From NCBI GenBank assembly GCA_964528035.1, contig CAZGQY010000049.1:1-22961 (forward strand): a DNA stretch of 22,961 bases. The letters run 5' to 3'. The stretch comes from CAZGQY01 sp964528035 (GTDB lineage: Bacteria; Pseudomonadota; Gammaproteobacteria; Methylococcales; UBA1147). The translations under genes and the position numbers were made by a program. Positions 13,722 through 21,869 of this stretch are shown here, piece by piece (within the stretch, counting starts at the first letter, position 1; each line of letters opens with the position of its first letter). Under the pieces are notes generated by a model. The model had not been told where the DNA came from. It did not search any database and saw only the letters and a list, made by a program, of their open reading frames with translations.

Positions 13722-16106
13722 TCATCCTTGAGGTTTCTCAGAAATCAATACGGGTGGATTTTCTACACGCGCCGCGGATTGCTGAAGACGCTTTCTTATT
13801 TGGATAACAAACTCTTCGAAACTAGGATTAGTTTTCAAGCTCTCCATCAAAGGGTCTATCGTCATCCACCAATAAACGCTATTGCCGTGATTCACGGATT
13901 TTTCTAATATCCTTAGAGCCATGTCCGCCTGCGCATCAAGAATACTAAGACGAGCCTCCTCATATTTTAATTCATTGGAGTCCCATCCCTGTTGATGCGC
14001 TTTTTCAATGATCACCTTTAGTTTGGCTATCGCCGACTGGCATTTAGTCTCTTCGCCCAACTGTCGATAAGCATAAGCCAGACTGCCTCTATAAAAAATA
14101 TCATTTTCGAGTGACCCGCTGAGGTTCTCACTGTTTTTTAGAGAAGCTTCGAAATATTTAATCGCTTCGGAGTAGTCTTTAATCAATAACTTAGCAATGC
14201 CGGTAAAGCCGTCCTGATCCCATCGGCTTGACGCGAAGAGCGACGGAGACGCTATAGGCTTACTATTGGCGAGGGCGGACATCAACAAATCGAACCGATG
14301 ATATTCACCCTTCGTCATATACAATTTCGCCTGAGCCTTCATCAATATCGGCAGGAAACCCTTTTGCACTTCTTTCGCCCGAACCAACCATGAGGAAGCT
14401 TCCTCCAAGCGGCCCGAATCGATGCTTATTTGCGCGATCAGCGCCATCGCATAGGAGCTGTTGGGATTCAATCTCAAAGCATCACGTGCAAAGTGAAGTG
14501 CAATATCTAATTTTCCAATATAGTGAGCAGTTTCAGCATTTTCAAGAATAATAGAAACATCGTCTGGTCGGTTATGCAGAATCTCTAACAGATGCTCTGC
14601 CGCCTCATTATAACGCCCCATTCGCGTTAAGGTATAAGCGAGATTGCTATTGATTTCAACATTAAGCGGGTCAAGCCGCAGTGCTTGTTCGTAGTACTTT
14701 TTCGCCTGATTAATCCGTCCCTGAATCGCGGTTACCACACCGAGCCGAAGATACGCATACGCATTACTGGGTGATAGTTCAAGTGCGATCTTGTATTCCT
14801 GTTCAGCTTCAGTGTATTGCCTTTCGAATAATTTGATCAGCCCGAGCGAAATATGGATATTTGCCAGTTTGTTGTCGATTTTCTGCGCCTTTGCAATTGC
14901 TGGCTGAGCCAGAAAGATTGCTTGTTCTGTTGATATATCACCGTACAAAGATGAAAGCAGATAGGCTTTAGCTAAAGCAGCGTAGGCCAACGCATAATTC
15001 TCGTCAATCGCAATGGCCTGTTGATTGAATTCAATAGCTTTTTGGATTGATTTTGCGTTGCGTTCGTGTAGATAATGAAGTCCGAGAAGATAGAGATCGT
15101 GAGCTTCCATATCCTGCGTAGAAAACTGCACATTATCTATCCCGAAAAACCGTTCCGAATTCATGTTAAGAGTGCTTAGAACACTGTCCGCAGTAGATTC
15201 CTGAATCCTGAAAATATCCTCGGAATCGAAGTCATAGGTATTGGACCAAATATGAAAACCATCCGCCGTGTCAATCAACTGTACGGAGATTCGGTATTTT
15301 TTGTTGGCTACCCGGACACTGCCTTCGAGCACCGCGTCAACATTTAATTTTTTACCGATTTCACGAATATCTGTCTCATTCTGCAAGTTAAATGAGGAGG
15401 TTCGCGCAACCACCTTCAATTCCGGTTCGCGGGCCAGGGCATTTAATATTTCCTCCGCCAGGCCCAACGCCAAATAATTGTTATCCTCATTTCCGGTGAC
15501 ATTGACGAATGGCAACACGGCTATGGATTTAATTTCTGATGTGCCGTATTGACTTGGAGTATCAAAAAAAGGTCTCACCAAAACCCCGTTAACAAGTACG
15601 CCAACAGCAACAATAAATGACAACAACTTCCATCTGTGGGATGCCATCCACCTGAATGGTGTAAAACCAGCATCTCCGAGCTTGTCGCCACCTGATTTTT
15701 GTATTTCGTTATTCGCATGCGTTGCATTGGGCGAATCTGCTGTATTCGAGATAAGATGATCCGGATTACCGAATCCAGTAACTTCAACTTTGGCAATCAG
15801 TCGATAACCTTTCTTCGGTATTGTTTCGATATAGCTCGGTTGGGTTGCATTATCTTTCAACACTTTGCGCAATGTCGCGATACTTTGGTAAATTGAATGA
15901 TCCCCTACAACCACGTTCCGCCAAACCTGACTATGAATCTCGTCGCTGCTGACCACCTCTCCCGGACGGCTAGCAAGATAGACCAGTAACTCCATAATCC
16001 GATGTTCGATGACCGAACTTCCGCTCGGATTTTTGATTCGATTGGTTTGAGGTTCCACCCACCACTCACCGAGTCTGAATGGTGTGTTGTTATCGATTTC
16101 TGTCAT
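13722..16106 (-). CDS. CadC-like membrane transcriptional regulator with TolB-like and TPR domains
   Basis: A 794-residue one-component regulator. Residues 8-105 are an OmpR/PhoB-type winged helix (HRIMELLVYLASRPGEVVSSDEI, then SIYQSIATLRKVLKD and YIETIPKKGYRL), the DNA-binding domain of CadC and ToxR. One membrane segment lies at about 158-177 (WKLLSFIVAVGVLVNGVLV). Residues 190-315 form the TolB-N/FlgO-like fold common in such regulators (SIAVLPFVNVTGNEDNNYLALGLAEEI), and about 330-680 contain TPR repeats with A-Y and P-N-x-x-Y spacing (ALELSPSNAYAYLRLG, ALRLDPLNVEINSNLA). The sensory part is therefore periplasmic. Target genes are unknown; the upstream neighbour on the same strand is the GGDEF-EAL gene, 134 bases away, so a link to c-di-GMP signalling is possible but unproven. 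Length is normal for this architecture. Confidence 0.88.
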   Translation of the reverse strand: MTEIDNNTPFRLGEWWVEPQTNRIKNPSGSSVIEHRIMELLVYLASRPGEVVSSDEIHSQVWRNVVVGDHSIYQSIATLRKVLKDNATQPSYIETIPKKGYRLIAKVEVTGFGNPDHLISNTADSPNATHANNEIQKSGGDKLGDAGFTPFRWMASHRWKLLSFIVAVGVLVNGVLVRPFFDTPSQYGTSEIKSIAVLPFVNVTGNEDNNYLALGLAEEILNALAREPELKVVARTSSFNLQNETDIREIGKKLNVDAVLEGSVRVANKKYRISVQLIDTADGFHIWSNTYDFDSEDIFRIQESTADSVLSTLNMNSERFFGIDNVQFSTQDMEAHDLYLLGLHYLHERNAKSIQKAIEFNQQAIAIDENYALAYAALAKAYLLSSLYGDISTEQAIFLAQPAIAKAQKIDNKLANIHISLGLIKLFERQYTEAEQEYKIALELSPSNAYAYLRLGVVTAIQGRINQAKKYYEQALRLDPLNVEINSNLAYTLTRMGRYNEAAEHLLEILHNRPDDVSIILENAETAHYIGKLDIALHFARDALRLNPNSSYAMALIAQISIDSGRLEEASSWLVRAKEVQKGFLPILMKAQAKLYMTKGEYHRFDLLMSALANSKPIASPSLFASSRWDQDGFTGIAKLLIKDYSEAIKYFEASLKNSENLSGSLENDIFYRGSLAYAYRQLGEETKCQSAIAKLKVIIEKAHQQGWDSNELKYEEARLSILDAQADMALRILEKSVNHGNSVYWWMTIDPLMESLKTNPSFEEFVIQIRKRLQQSAARVENPPVLISEKPQG

Positions 16107-16240
16107 CCAAGAAAAGCCCTGTTTTAATAACCATTGCAGTGACTTGTATGATACCGGTATCGAAACAGTAATTCATCCGGACAAAAAAGCCAGAATGATC
16201 GAAGCCAATGTCAGACTCGATCCAGATCTTTCAGAGACTT

Positions 16241-19200
16241 TTATTCACGTGCCTCGAGCCACTCTATGAACGCTTCCGCCGACAATGGAGGCGTAAACAG
16301 ATCACCCTGGGCTTCGTCGCATCCCTGTGAATGCAAAAATTCGAGTTGAAGATCATCTTCAACGCCTTCCGCGACCACTTTAAGTTGAAGATTATGAGCC
16401 AGTTCTATTATTGTGGTCACAATAGCGTCATCAGACTTATTGTTACCGATATCCTGAACCAATAAGCGATCGATTTTCAATGTGGTAACAGGTAGTCGTT
16501 TGAGATAAGCAAAAGAAGAATAACCGGTACCAAAATCGTCGATCGAAATAGAAATACCAACTTCTCTGAGTTGACTCAATAAATTAATATTAACTTCCAT
16601 ATTTTCCATCAAAGTGGTTTCGGTCAGTTCCAAATCGAGGTGTTGTGGGTTAAATTCGGCCTGATCAAGAATTTGTGTTATCTGGCTGCAAAAATTCTTT
16701 TGACCAAGCTGAACAGGAGAAAGATTTACCGAAATAAGTTGCAACCGGATACCGGCTTTTTGCCATGCCTTGGCCTGTGCGCAGGCGGTTCGCAAAACCC
16801 AATCGCCCAGAGGTATGATCAAACCACTCTGCTCCATGAGTGGTATGAATTTGTCGGGAGTTATTAATCCTTTTTCAGGATGATTCCAGCGGATCAAAGC
16901 TTCCATTCCTGCAACCAGGCCACTGTCAAGATCAACTTTTGGCTGATAAAAGAGCGTAAACTGATCATCTTCCAGAGCAATGCGTAATTCCGTTTTGAGA
17001 TCCATCTGGGATTTCAACCATTCATTTCTTTCCGAAGAGAAGAATTTGTAACCGTCACCTCCATCTTCTTTGCAATGGTACATTGCAATATCTGCGTGTT
17101 GAAGGATTGTTTCCACAGTCGTGGCATCCTGCGGAAATGTACTGATGCCGATGCTCGCAGTAACCAACAACTCTTGCCCATGAATCGAAAAAGGTGGAGA
17201 CAGGCACGCATTTATGCGCTCAGCCAAATTCGCAATAACATGAGGATTATCAATTCCGTCGACAACAATCACAAATTCGTCGCCACCGAATCTTGAAACA
17301 GCTTCTATGAACAAATCCGGATTGGGGGTTATTCCAGTATCTACGTTGGGCCTGCAGGCTTCATCGTATTGCCGAACACATTCAACCAATCGCTTCGCAA
17401 CATCGTAAAGTAACCTATCCCCTGCGCTATGACCCATTGTGTCGTTAATGACTTTGAACTGATCCAGATCAATGAAATAAATCGCCATCGTATGTCTCAG
17501 GCGTTCGGCGCGAACCAGCAACCTATCCAGGAGATCCTTCAGATAGGCTCGGTTGGGTAATTCTGTGACTGGATCGCGGTAAGCGAGCAAACGTATCTGA
17601 TCTTCAGCGTATCGTCGTTCGGTAATATCCTGAATCGTACCGATTAGTTTATCGACTCCGATTTCATTCGAACTCAGATTAAATGTCTGACAGATAAACC
17701 GAATCGTGCCATCTTTCAGCAAGACTCTATATTCAATACTGGATGAGGGCTGACGGTTACCCTTAATACTGTCGTTGACATATTTTCGATCTTCAGGGTG
17801 GATAACATCAAGTAACGTTTCAAGCGTTCCGATATTCCGATTTTTTTGAAAGCCAAGCAATATACCCGTTTCTACGGACCAGTGAAGTTTGTTCTCATTG
17901 ATTTCCCAGTGCCAGTACCCTAGCTTTGCGATTTGCTGGGCAGTTATCAACTGGCTCTTACTTTCACTCAATTCCTCTGCCATTTTCGTGGATCTCAGTG
18001 TATAAATAAGGCGCTGCGTAAGTATCTGAAAATTTATCGGCTTGACGATAACATCTGTCGCGCCTAGTTCGTAGGCGCGAGCAACAGACTTGTGATCGTC
18101 CATACCTGTAACCATCAATATTGGGACGTGGGCTCCTCTATGTATTTTTCGAAGTTGCCTACAGGCTTCGAATCCATCCATCTGTGGCATATGGACATCG
18201 AGTAGCACAATGTCAGGATCCCGTTCGACAAAAACCGATAATGCCTCTACGCCATTACCGGCTTCGACAGTCTCATATCCCGCCAATTCAAGGTATTCTT
18301 TAGCTAAATAGCGGTTGCCTTGATCGTCGTCCACGATCAACACCAGCGCTGTTCCAAATTGATTCGGCAGAATTTTGACCACCCCGCATTCTGCGACAGG
18401 AATATTTGTATGGAATTGCTGTATTGGTTCCGGTGGATGAGCATTGCTTACCGACAATGCCATAATACGGCTTTTGCCACCTTCAATGGCATCCAGGAGA
18501 ATGTCGTTGACAATATCCAACAACTCTACCCCCGAACGACCGACAGTTTCAATAAAACAGTATTGCTTTTCGCTTAGAGGCGTATTCAAAAGAAGTTCAG
18601 CCGTTCCCAGGATACCATTGATCGGCGTTCGTAATTCATGACTCATTCGCGTTAAAAATTCGTTCCTGGTTTGATTGGCGGCCTCAGCATTTTCTTTCGC
18701 CGTCACGGCCTCCTCAATCGACTGTTTAAGCTCCAGGTTGGCCCGCAACAATTCACAAGTACGTTCTTTTACCTGCTCCGCCAATTGCTGGTCCTGTTTG
18801 GTCAACCGCTTGTCGCGGTTTTGTATTTCACTCAACATCCTGTTAAATCCACTGACCAGTATCCCGATCTCATCGTTAGCTTCCGGTTCTAACCGATAGA
18901 TATATTTTTGCTCTTCCGAGACCTTTCTCATGGTTTCAGCTAGATCCAATATGGGCCGTATTATTGTCTCCCGCAGCAAATGGGACAGAATATAGGCGAT
19001 CAATAGCGCACCCGCTAAAATCCAGGCGGCAATTGCACCGCTGTTGCGTAAAGTTGCATTCAATCGATTGAGATCCGAACGGATATGCACAGACCCAATG
19101 ATTTCATCACCCAGCATGATTGTCTCAATAACATCGAGGTATTTGGAATCAAATGTGTATCCTTTGGCGGCGGAAGACAACTTGTTTCTGGGCAGCTCTT

Positions 19201-19525
19201 CGTGAATTCGAAGACCAGGTCGAGTGTACGCTGCGAAGACCTTTCCGGCAGAATCTACGAGTAAAACATCAACAATATTGGGTTCGGCCCTCAAGGAAGA
19301 AATAATTTTCTGCGCGCGACTCTTATCGCCGGAGGTTAACGCTGCCACGCTGTTGATTCCAATAACCTTTGCCAACATTGAAATCTTCTCGATCATCGAT
19401 TGGCGTGAAACCAGAAATTCGGACCTGACGTGGACGATGGTTGCCACCAGCGCCGCGGAACTGGATATCAGCAAAACCATACAAGTCAACTTTCGCGTAA
19501 TCGGCATATCTTTTAAACTTCTCAT
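16241..19525 (-). CDS. membrane CHASE8-HAMP-HisKA-REC-PAS-GGDEF-EAL protein (c-di-GMP turnover), kinase ATPase domain missing
   Basis: A 1094-residue inner-membrane protein. Membrane segments at about 13-32 and 161-183 flank a periplasmic CHASE8-like sensor; a HAMP domain (about 184-237) and coiled coil (240-285) follow. HisKA (about 287-345) keeps the phosphorylatable His296 in RMSHELRTPINGILG. No HATPase_c follows: after about 50 linker residues comes a receiver domain (394-510) with Asp443 in LLDVHMPQMDGFEA, then PAS (about 525-640), GGDEF (about 645-835, intact RFGGDEF at 745-751, no RxxD inhibitory site, extra loop at 722-738) and EAL (about 840-1090). EAL catalytic residues are present: EALIRW (875), VNLSP, ELTET, DDFGTGYSS, LKIDR, AEGVED. 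It can plausibly hydrolyse and make c-di-GMP. The His cannot be self-phosphorylated without a partner kinase. The ATG at 19525 is followed by an in-frame ATG at 19507. Confidence 0.92.
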   Translation of the reverse strand: MRSLKDMPITRKLTCMVLLISSSAALVATIVHVRSEFLVSRQSMIEKISMLAKVIGINSVAALTSGDKSRAQKIISSLRAEPNIVDVLLVDSAGKVFAAYTRPGLRIHEELPRNKLSSAAKGYTFDSKYLDVIETIMLGDEIIGSVHIRSDLNRLNATLRNSGAIAAWILAGALLIAYILSHLLRETIIRPILDLAETMRKVSEEQKYIYRLEPEANDEIGILVSGFNRMLSEIQNRDKRLTKQDQQLAEQVKERTCELLRANLELKQSIEEAVTAKENAEAANQTRNEFLTRMSHELRTPINGILGTAELLLNTPLSEKQYCFIETVGRSGVELLDIVNDILLDAIEGGKSRIMALSVSNAHPPEPIQQFHTNIPVAECGVVKILPNQFGTALVLIVDDDQGNRYLAKEYLELAGYETVEAGNGVEALSVFVERDPDIVLLDVHMPQMDGFEACRQLRKIHRGAHVPILMVTGMDDHKSVARAYELGATDVIVKPINFQILTQRLIYTLRSTKMAEELSESKSQLITAQQIAKLGYWHWEINENKLHWSVETGILLGFQKNRNIGTLETLLDVIHPEDRKYVNDSIKGNRQPSSSIEYRVLLKDGTIRFICQTFNLSSNEIGVDKLIGTIQDITERRYAEDQIRLLAYRDPVTELPNRAYLKDLLDRLLVRAERLRHTMAIYFIDLDQFKVINDTMGHSAGDRLLYDVAKRLVECVRQYDEACRPNVDTGITPNPDLFIEAVSRFGGDEFVIVVDGIDNPHVIANLAERINACLSPPFSIHGQELLVTASIGISTFPQDATTVETILQHADIAMYHCKEDGGDGYKFFSSERNEWLKSQMDLKTELRIALEDDQFTLFYQPKVDLDSGLVAGMEALIRWNHPEKGLITPDKFIPLMEQSGLIIPLGDWVLRTACAQAKAWQKAGIRLQLISVNLSPVQLGQKNFCSQITQILDQAEFNPQHLDLELTETTLMENMEVNINLLSQLREVGISISIDDFGTGYSSFAYLKRLPVTTLKIDRLLVQDIGNNKSDDAIVTTIIELAHNLQLKVVAEGVEDDLQLEFLHSQGCDEAQGDLFTPPLSAEAFIEWLEARE

Positions 19526-20011
19526 CGCTAAATACGTCCTGTACTAATGCTAATGATTACTCCCCACCTGTCTTGCCAGGCAAAGAAATTGCGCGCTAAT
19601 CCGGATTACAACGCGATTAGCCGTATTGTTGCGATACAGAAGATTCCGAATACTGCAAACGAAAAATAGCGAACAAAGGGATTCAGGTTCATCGTTTCCC
19701 ACACTTTTTCGTTTCACAAACCAAACGACGATTGTTTGTAGAACATTCTTCAAACTGCCCCGAACCTTAGCGCTCGGCGTTAAAAAAAACCTTAAGGAAC
19801 CTTAAAGGTTGCGTAAAGAATTTTTAGGTCACTGTTTTTTATAGATAATAAAGACACTCATCGAAGACTGAAAAATAGGCCATAGATACAAATCCAGGCA
19901 CCTTCTCCATAATTCCAACGAAGTAAACTATTGTTGACCAGGTACTTCTAAACAGACACCCACGGGCATCAATTTGGAAATTGACCTAACGGTATTGGTC
20001 GATTACCGAGC
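19526..20011. other. gene-free stretch upstream of the GGDEF-EAL gene
   Basis: No supported coding sequence in nearly 500 bases. It holds the AACCTTA repeat cluster (19763-19810) and presumably the GGDEF-EAL promoter. A short minus-strand frame at 19550-19753 has no recognisable domain and is not called. Confidence 0.45.
19763..19810. repeat. cluster of AACCTTA direct repeats with an inverted partner
   Basis: AACCTTA occurs at 19763-19769, 19788-19794 and 19798-19804, the last two exactly 10 bp (one helical turn) apart; TTAAAGGTT at 19802-19810 is an inverted copy. An eight-A run at 19782-19789 adjoins the second copy. The arrangement looks like a multi-site operator, or, read on the minus strand, CCTT/AAGG stems followed by eight T's like a terminator. 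No regulator can be named. Confidence 0.4.
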
Positions 20012-20037
20012 AAAAAAAAGCGGCCATGAAAGCCGCT
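20012..20037 (-). terminator. orphan Rho-independent terminator
   Basis: On the minus strand AGCGGC-TTTCATG-GCCGCT forms a perfect 6-bp GC-rich stem (20032-20037 with 20019-20024) followed by a T tract (20012-20019). No minus-strand gene lies upstream of it: the next gene, at 20219, is on the plus strand. Confidence 0.75.
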
Positions 20038-20160
20038 AAAGACTCATTCAAAAAGCACCTTCCACAACTGCTGGATCCGTTATGGTCTTGATCCACCCAT
20101 GTACTTTTTATGGCTGTAGAGCAGGCCGACAGTATGCGATAATACAGCCTCTTAGCTGAC
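20012..20160 (-). ncRNA. candidate small RNA ending at the orphan terminator
   Basis: About 150 bases on the minus strand before the terminator are non-coding apart from an 18-codon tail ending TGA close to the stem. GGCTGTA and TACAGCC (about 20111-20149) are perfect 7-bp inverted repeats, so the RNA would have a 5' hairpin and a terminator hairpin. No convincing promoter was found. Alternatives are the 3' end of a deleted gene or a 5' leader hairpin for the plus-strand methyltransferase. Confidence 0.25.
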
Positions 20161-20218
20161 TTTTAGGGAACAGTCACATCGAAACGAAACGAAGGCTTTG
20201 CAACAAACGGCATAAACT

Positions 20219-21079
20219 ATGAACAGAAAACAGTTGCTAATACACCTGTTAACAGGCTTCTTGCTATTGACCTCACAAATAACGGTTGCAGTGGAAGAAA
20301 ACCTCAAAAATGATGAAAGCCAGGCTGCTATTCAAACAGTGCTAACAGGGCATCATCGTTCAGAAAAAAACAAATCGCGAGATATCTATCGTCACCCGGC
20401 TGAAACACTGGCTTTTTTCGGACTTAAACCGAATATGACCGTCGTTGAAATCTGGCCGGGCAGCGGCTGGTATACTGAAATTCTCGCGCCGTTTCTGAGG
20501 CAAAACGGCACACTCTATACGGCCCATTTTTCGCCTAATATGAAAGGCAGATTTTACCGGAATGCTCTAAATGATTTTCATCAAAAAATCGCATCTAATC
20601 CCGAAATTTATGGCAAAGTCCAGCTGACTTCTCTGTTGCCACCGCATGAAATTGATATCGCACCGGCAGGTTCTGCAGATCTTGTATTAACTTTTCGAAA
20701 TGTGCACAACTGGATGCTAAAAGGTGAAGAACTGAACGTACTTAAATCGATTTATCGCGCACTCAAACCCGGTGGAATATTAGGTCTTGTCGAACACCGG
20801 GAAAATTCTGAAACAGAACACGATGCAAAAGCAAGAAAAGGATACGTGCTTCAAAAATATGTCATTTTCATGGCTGAAAAAGCCGGGTTTTCACTGCTTG
20901 ATAAATCTGAAATTAACTCTAATCCGAACGATACGAAATACCATCCTAAAGGGGTTTGGACTCTTCCTCCCACTTTAAAACTGGGTGAAAAAGACAAAGA
21001 AAAATATTTAGCGATCGGTGAAAGTGATCGAATGACCTTGAAATTTTTGAAGCCAAATAAGGTAAGCGATAATCGATAG
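20219..21079 (+). CDS. exported class I SAM-dependent methyltransferase-like protein (COG4798 type)
   Basis: A 286-residue protein with a clear signal peptide (MNRKQLLIHLLTGFLLLTSQITVA, cleavage near residue 24). The mature part begins with the motif HRSEKNKSRDIYRHPAETLAFFGL typical of the 'predicted methyltransferase' group. Motif I is VVEIWPGSGWYTEILAPFL (about 75-93), the acidic/Gly-rich SAM loop; later motifs are SADLVLTFRNVHNWM and ALKPGGILGLVEHR. The fold is therefore a Rossmann methyltransferase, yet it is predicted to be exported, where SAM is not expected, so it may have another activity. Length fits the group. No good ribosome site precedes the ATG at 20219. Downstream lies gene debris, so it appears to be monocistronic. 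Substrate unknown. Confidence 0.83.
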   Translation: MNRKQLLIHLLTGFLLLTSQITVAVEENLKNDESQAAIQTVLTGHHRSEKNKSRDIYRHPAETLAFFGLKPNMTVVEIWPGSGWYTEILAPFLRQNGTLYTAHFSPNMKGRFYRNALNDFHQKIASNPEIYGKVQLTSLLPPHEIDIAPAGSADLVLTFRNVHNWMLKGEELNVLKSIYRALKPGGILGLVEHRENSETEHDAKARKGYVLQKYVIFMAEKAGFSLLDKSEINSNPNDTKYHPKGVWTLPPTLKLGEKDKEKYLAIGESDRMTLKFLKPNKVSDNR

Positions 21080-21274
21080 AAAGCATGCAACGGGGATTGG
21101 CCAGGTTGTTCAGCCGCTGTGGGCTGATCCGCTTGATCCAAGGGTTGTTGGCGGGATTGGAGACCCGGTGTAGCCGTCGACATACTCTTTAGGAACTTGT
21201 TTTCGTTCCCAAACTGTCGGCTGTCTTCACTAAGCCCTGGAGGAAGGCGAGTAATTGCTGTAGCGAACGGTTTA
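21080..21274. other. unexplained GC-richer spacer
   Basis: Noticeably richer in G+C than its surroundings and open in more than one frame, but no frame matches a family I recognise. It directly adjoins a gene relic, so it may be part of the same imported and decayed segment. Confidence 0.3.
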
Positions 21275-21463
21275 CTACTCATACCTGGACCTCTCACCCC
21301 GAATGAGATGCCGCTGTTGTTCGATTGTTGCTATAAGAAACTCGCGACACACTCTGACTCTTGCTGTTGCGCGCAAATCGACGTGGTTCAACACCCATAT
21401 ACCCCATTCGGAGGGTTTTAGCGGGACGCCCAAGGTCCAAGACTCTGGTATTGAATGGCATGC
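21275..21463 (-). pseudogene. C-terminal relic of a LysR-family transcriptional regulator
   Basis: A 62-codon frame between a TGA (21464-21466) and a TAG (21275-21277) translates to a sequence containing GIWVLNHVDLRATARVR followed by REFL. This is the closing motif of LysR-type regulators (lWllTHpDLR-x-TARVRaf-x-dFL) just before their C-terminus. The DNA-binding domain and most of the effector domain, about 230 residues, are absent, and there is no start codon. It is gene debris, not a functional regulator. The match is from memory of the family and needs a search. Confidence 0.65.
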
Positions 21464-21609
21464 TCATGAATTTTCCAGAAAGTTTGCTGAGACCAGTACT
21501 TGATGATCCTTTCTTCTGTGGGAATCTCCAAAATAATAAACATCGAGGGGAAAAAAAGTAATATCACCGATATCACAATCCAGGTTCTTTTCCAGACTCT
21601 TGCTTTCAT
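21418..21609 (-). CDS. short possible membrane protein, doubtful
   Basis: From the ATG at 21609 it would have 63 residues, with one strong membrane segment (TWIVISVILLFFPSMFIIL, about 9-27) after a basic N-terminus. It ends inside the LysR relic in another frame, its ribosome site is poor, and no family is recognised. It may be the broken start of a larger membrane protein fused to debris. Confidence 0.25.
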   Translation of the reverse strand: MKARVWKRTWIVISVILLFFPSMFIILEIPTEERIIKYWSQQTFWKIHEHAIQYQSLGPWASR

Positions 21610-21671
21610 GGTCTGAACGGTCTCATTGATTTCCACACACAAATTTGTAGAGCTTACGATAATGTAACTAC

Positions 21672-21863
21672 TCAGCGAAAATAATTAAAAAAAGTACGTA
21701 TCTGTTTAGGTATATTATTAGCCGCTTCACCAATCAATTCTAAATTACGCACTGTCGCATCATAATTTAAACCAGTTTGTTCAAATGTTTCTAGATCCAG
21801 CCCTTCGCAAAATGTCACAACATTTTTTGCGAAGCCAAGCATATCATCCATATAAAACGCCAT
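21672..21863 (-). pseudogene. hepT: truncated HepT (HEPN-type) toxin
   Basis: Sixty-three codons starting MAFYMDDMLGFAKNV. The middle segment, FCEGLDLETFEQTGLNYDATVRNLELIGEAANNIPK, is the hallmark first half of HepT/DUF86 proteins, which are normally 110-130 residues. The frame then diverges (TFFNYFR, stop) at a run of seven T's. The HEPN catalytic RX4HXY motif, which would follow IPWRDI(R), is absent in all three frames downstream. The RNase toxin is therefore inactive if this reading is right. It starts six bases after the mntA stop, the usual arrangement. Confidence 0.7.
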
Positions 21864-21869
21864 TCTCTA

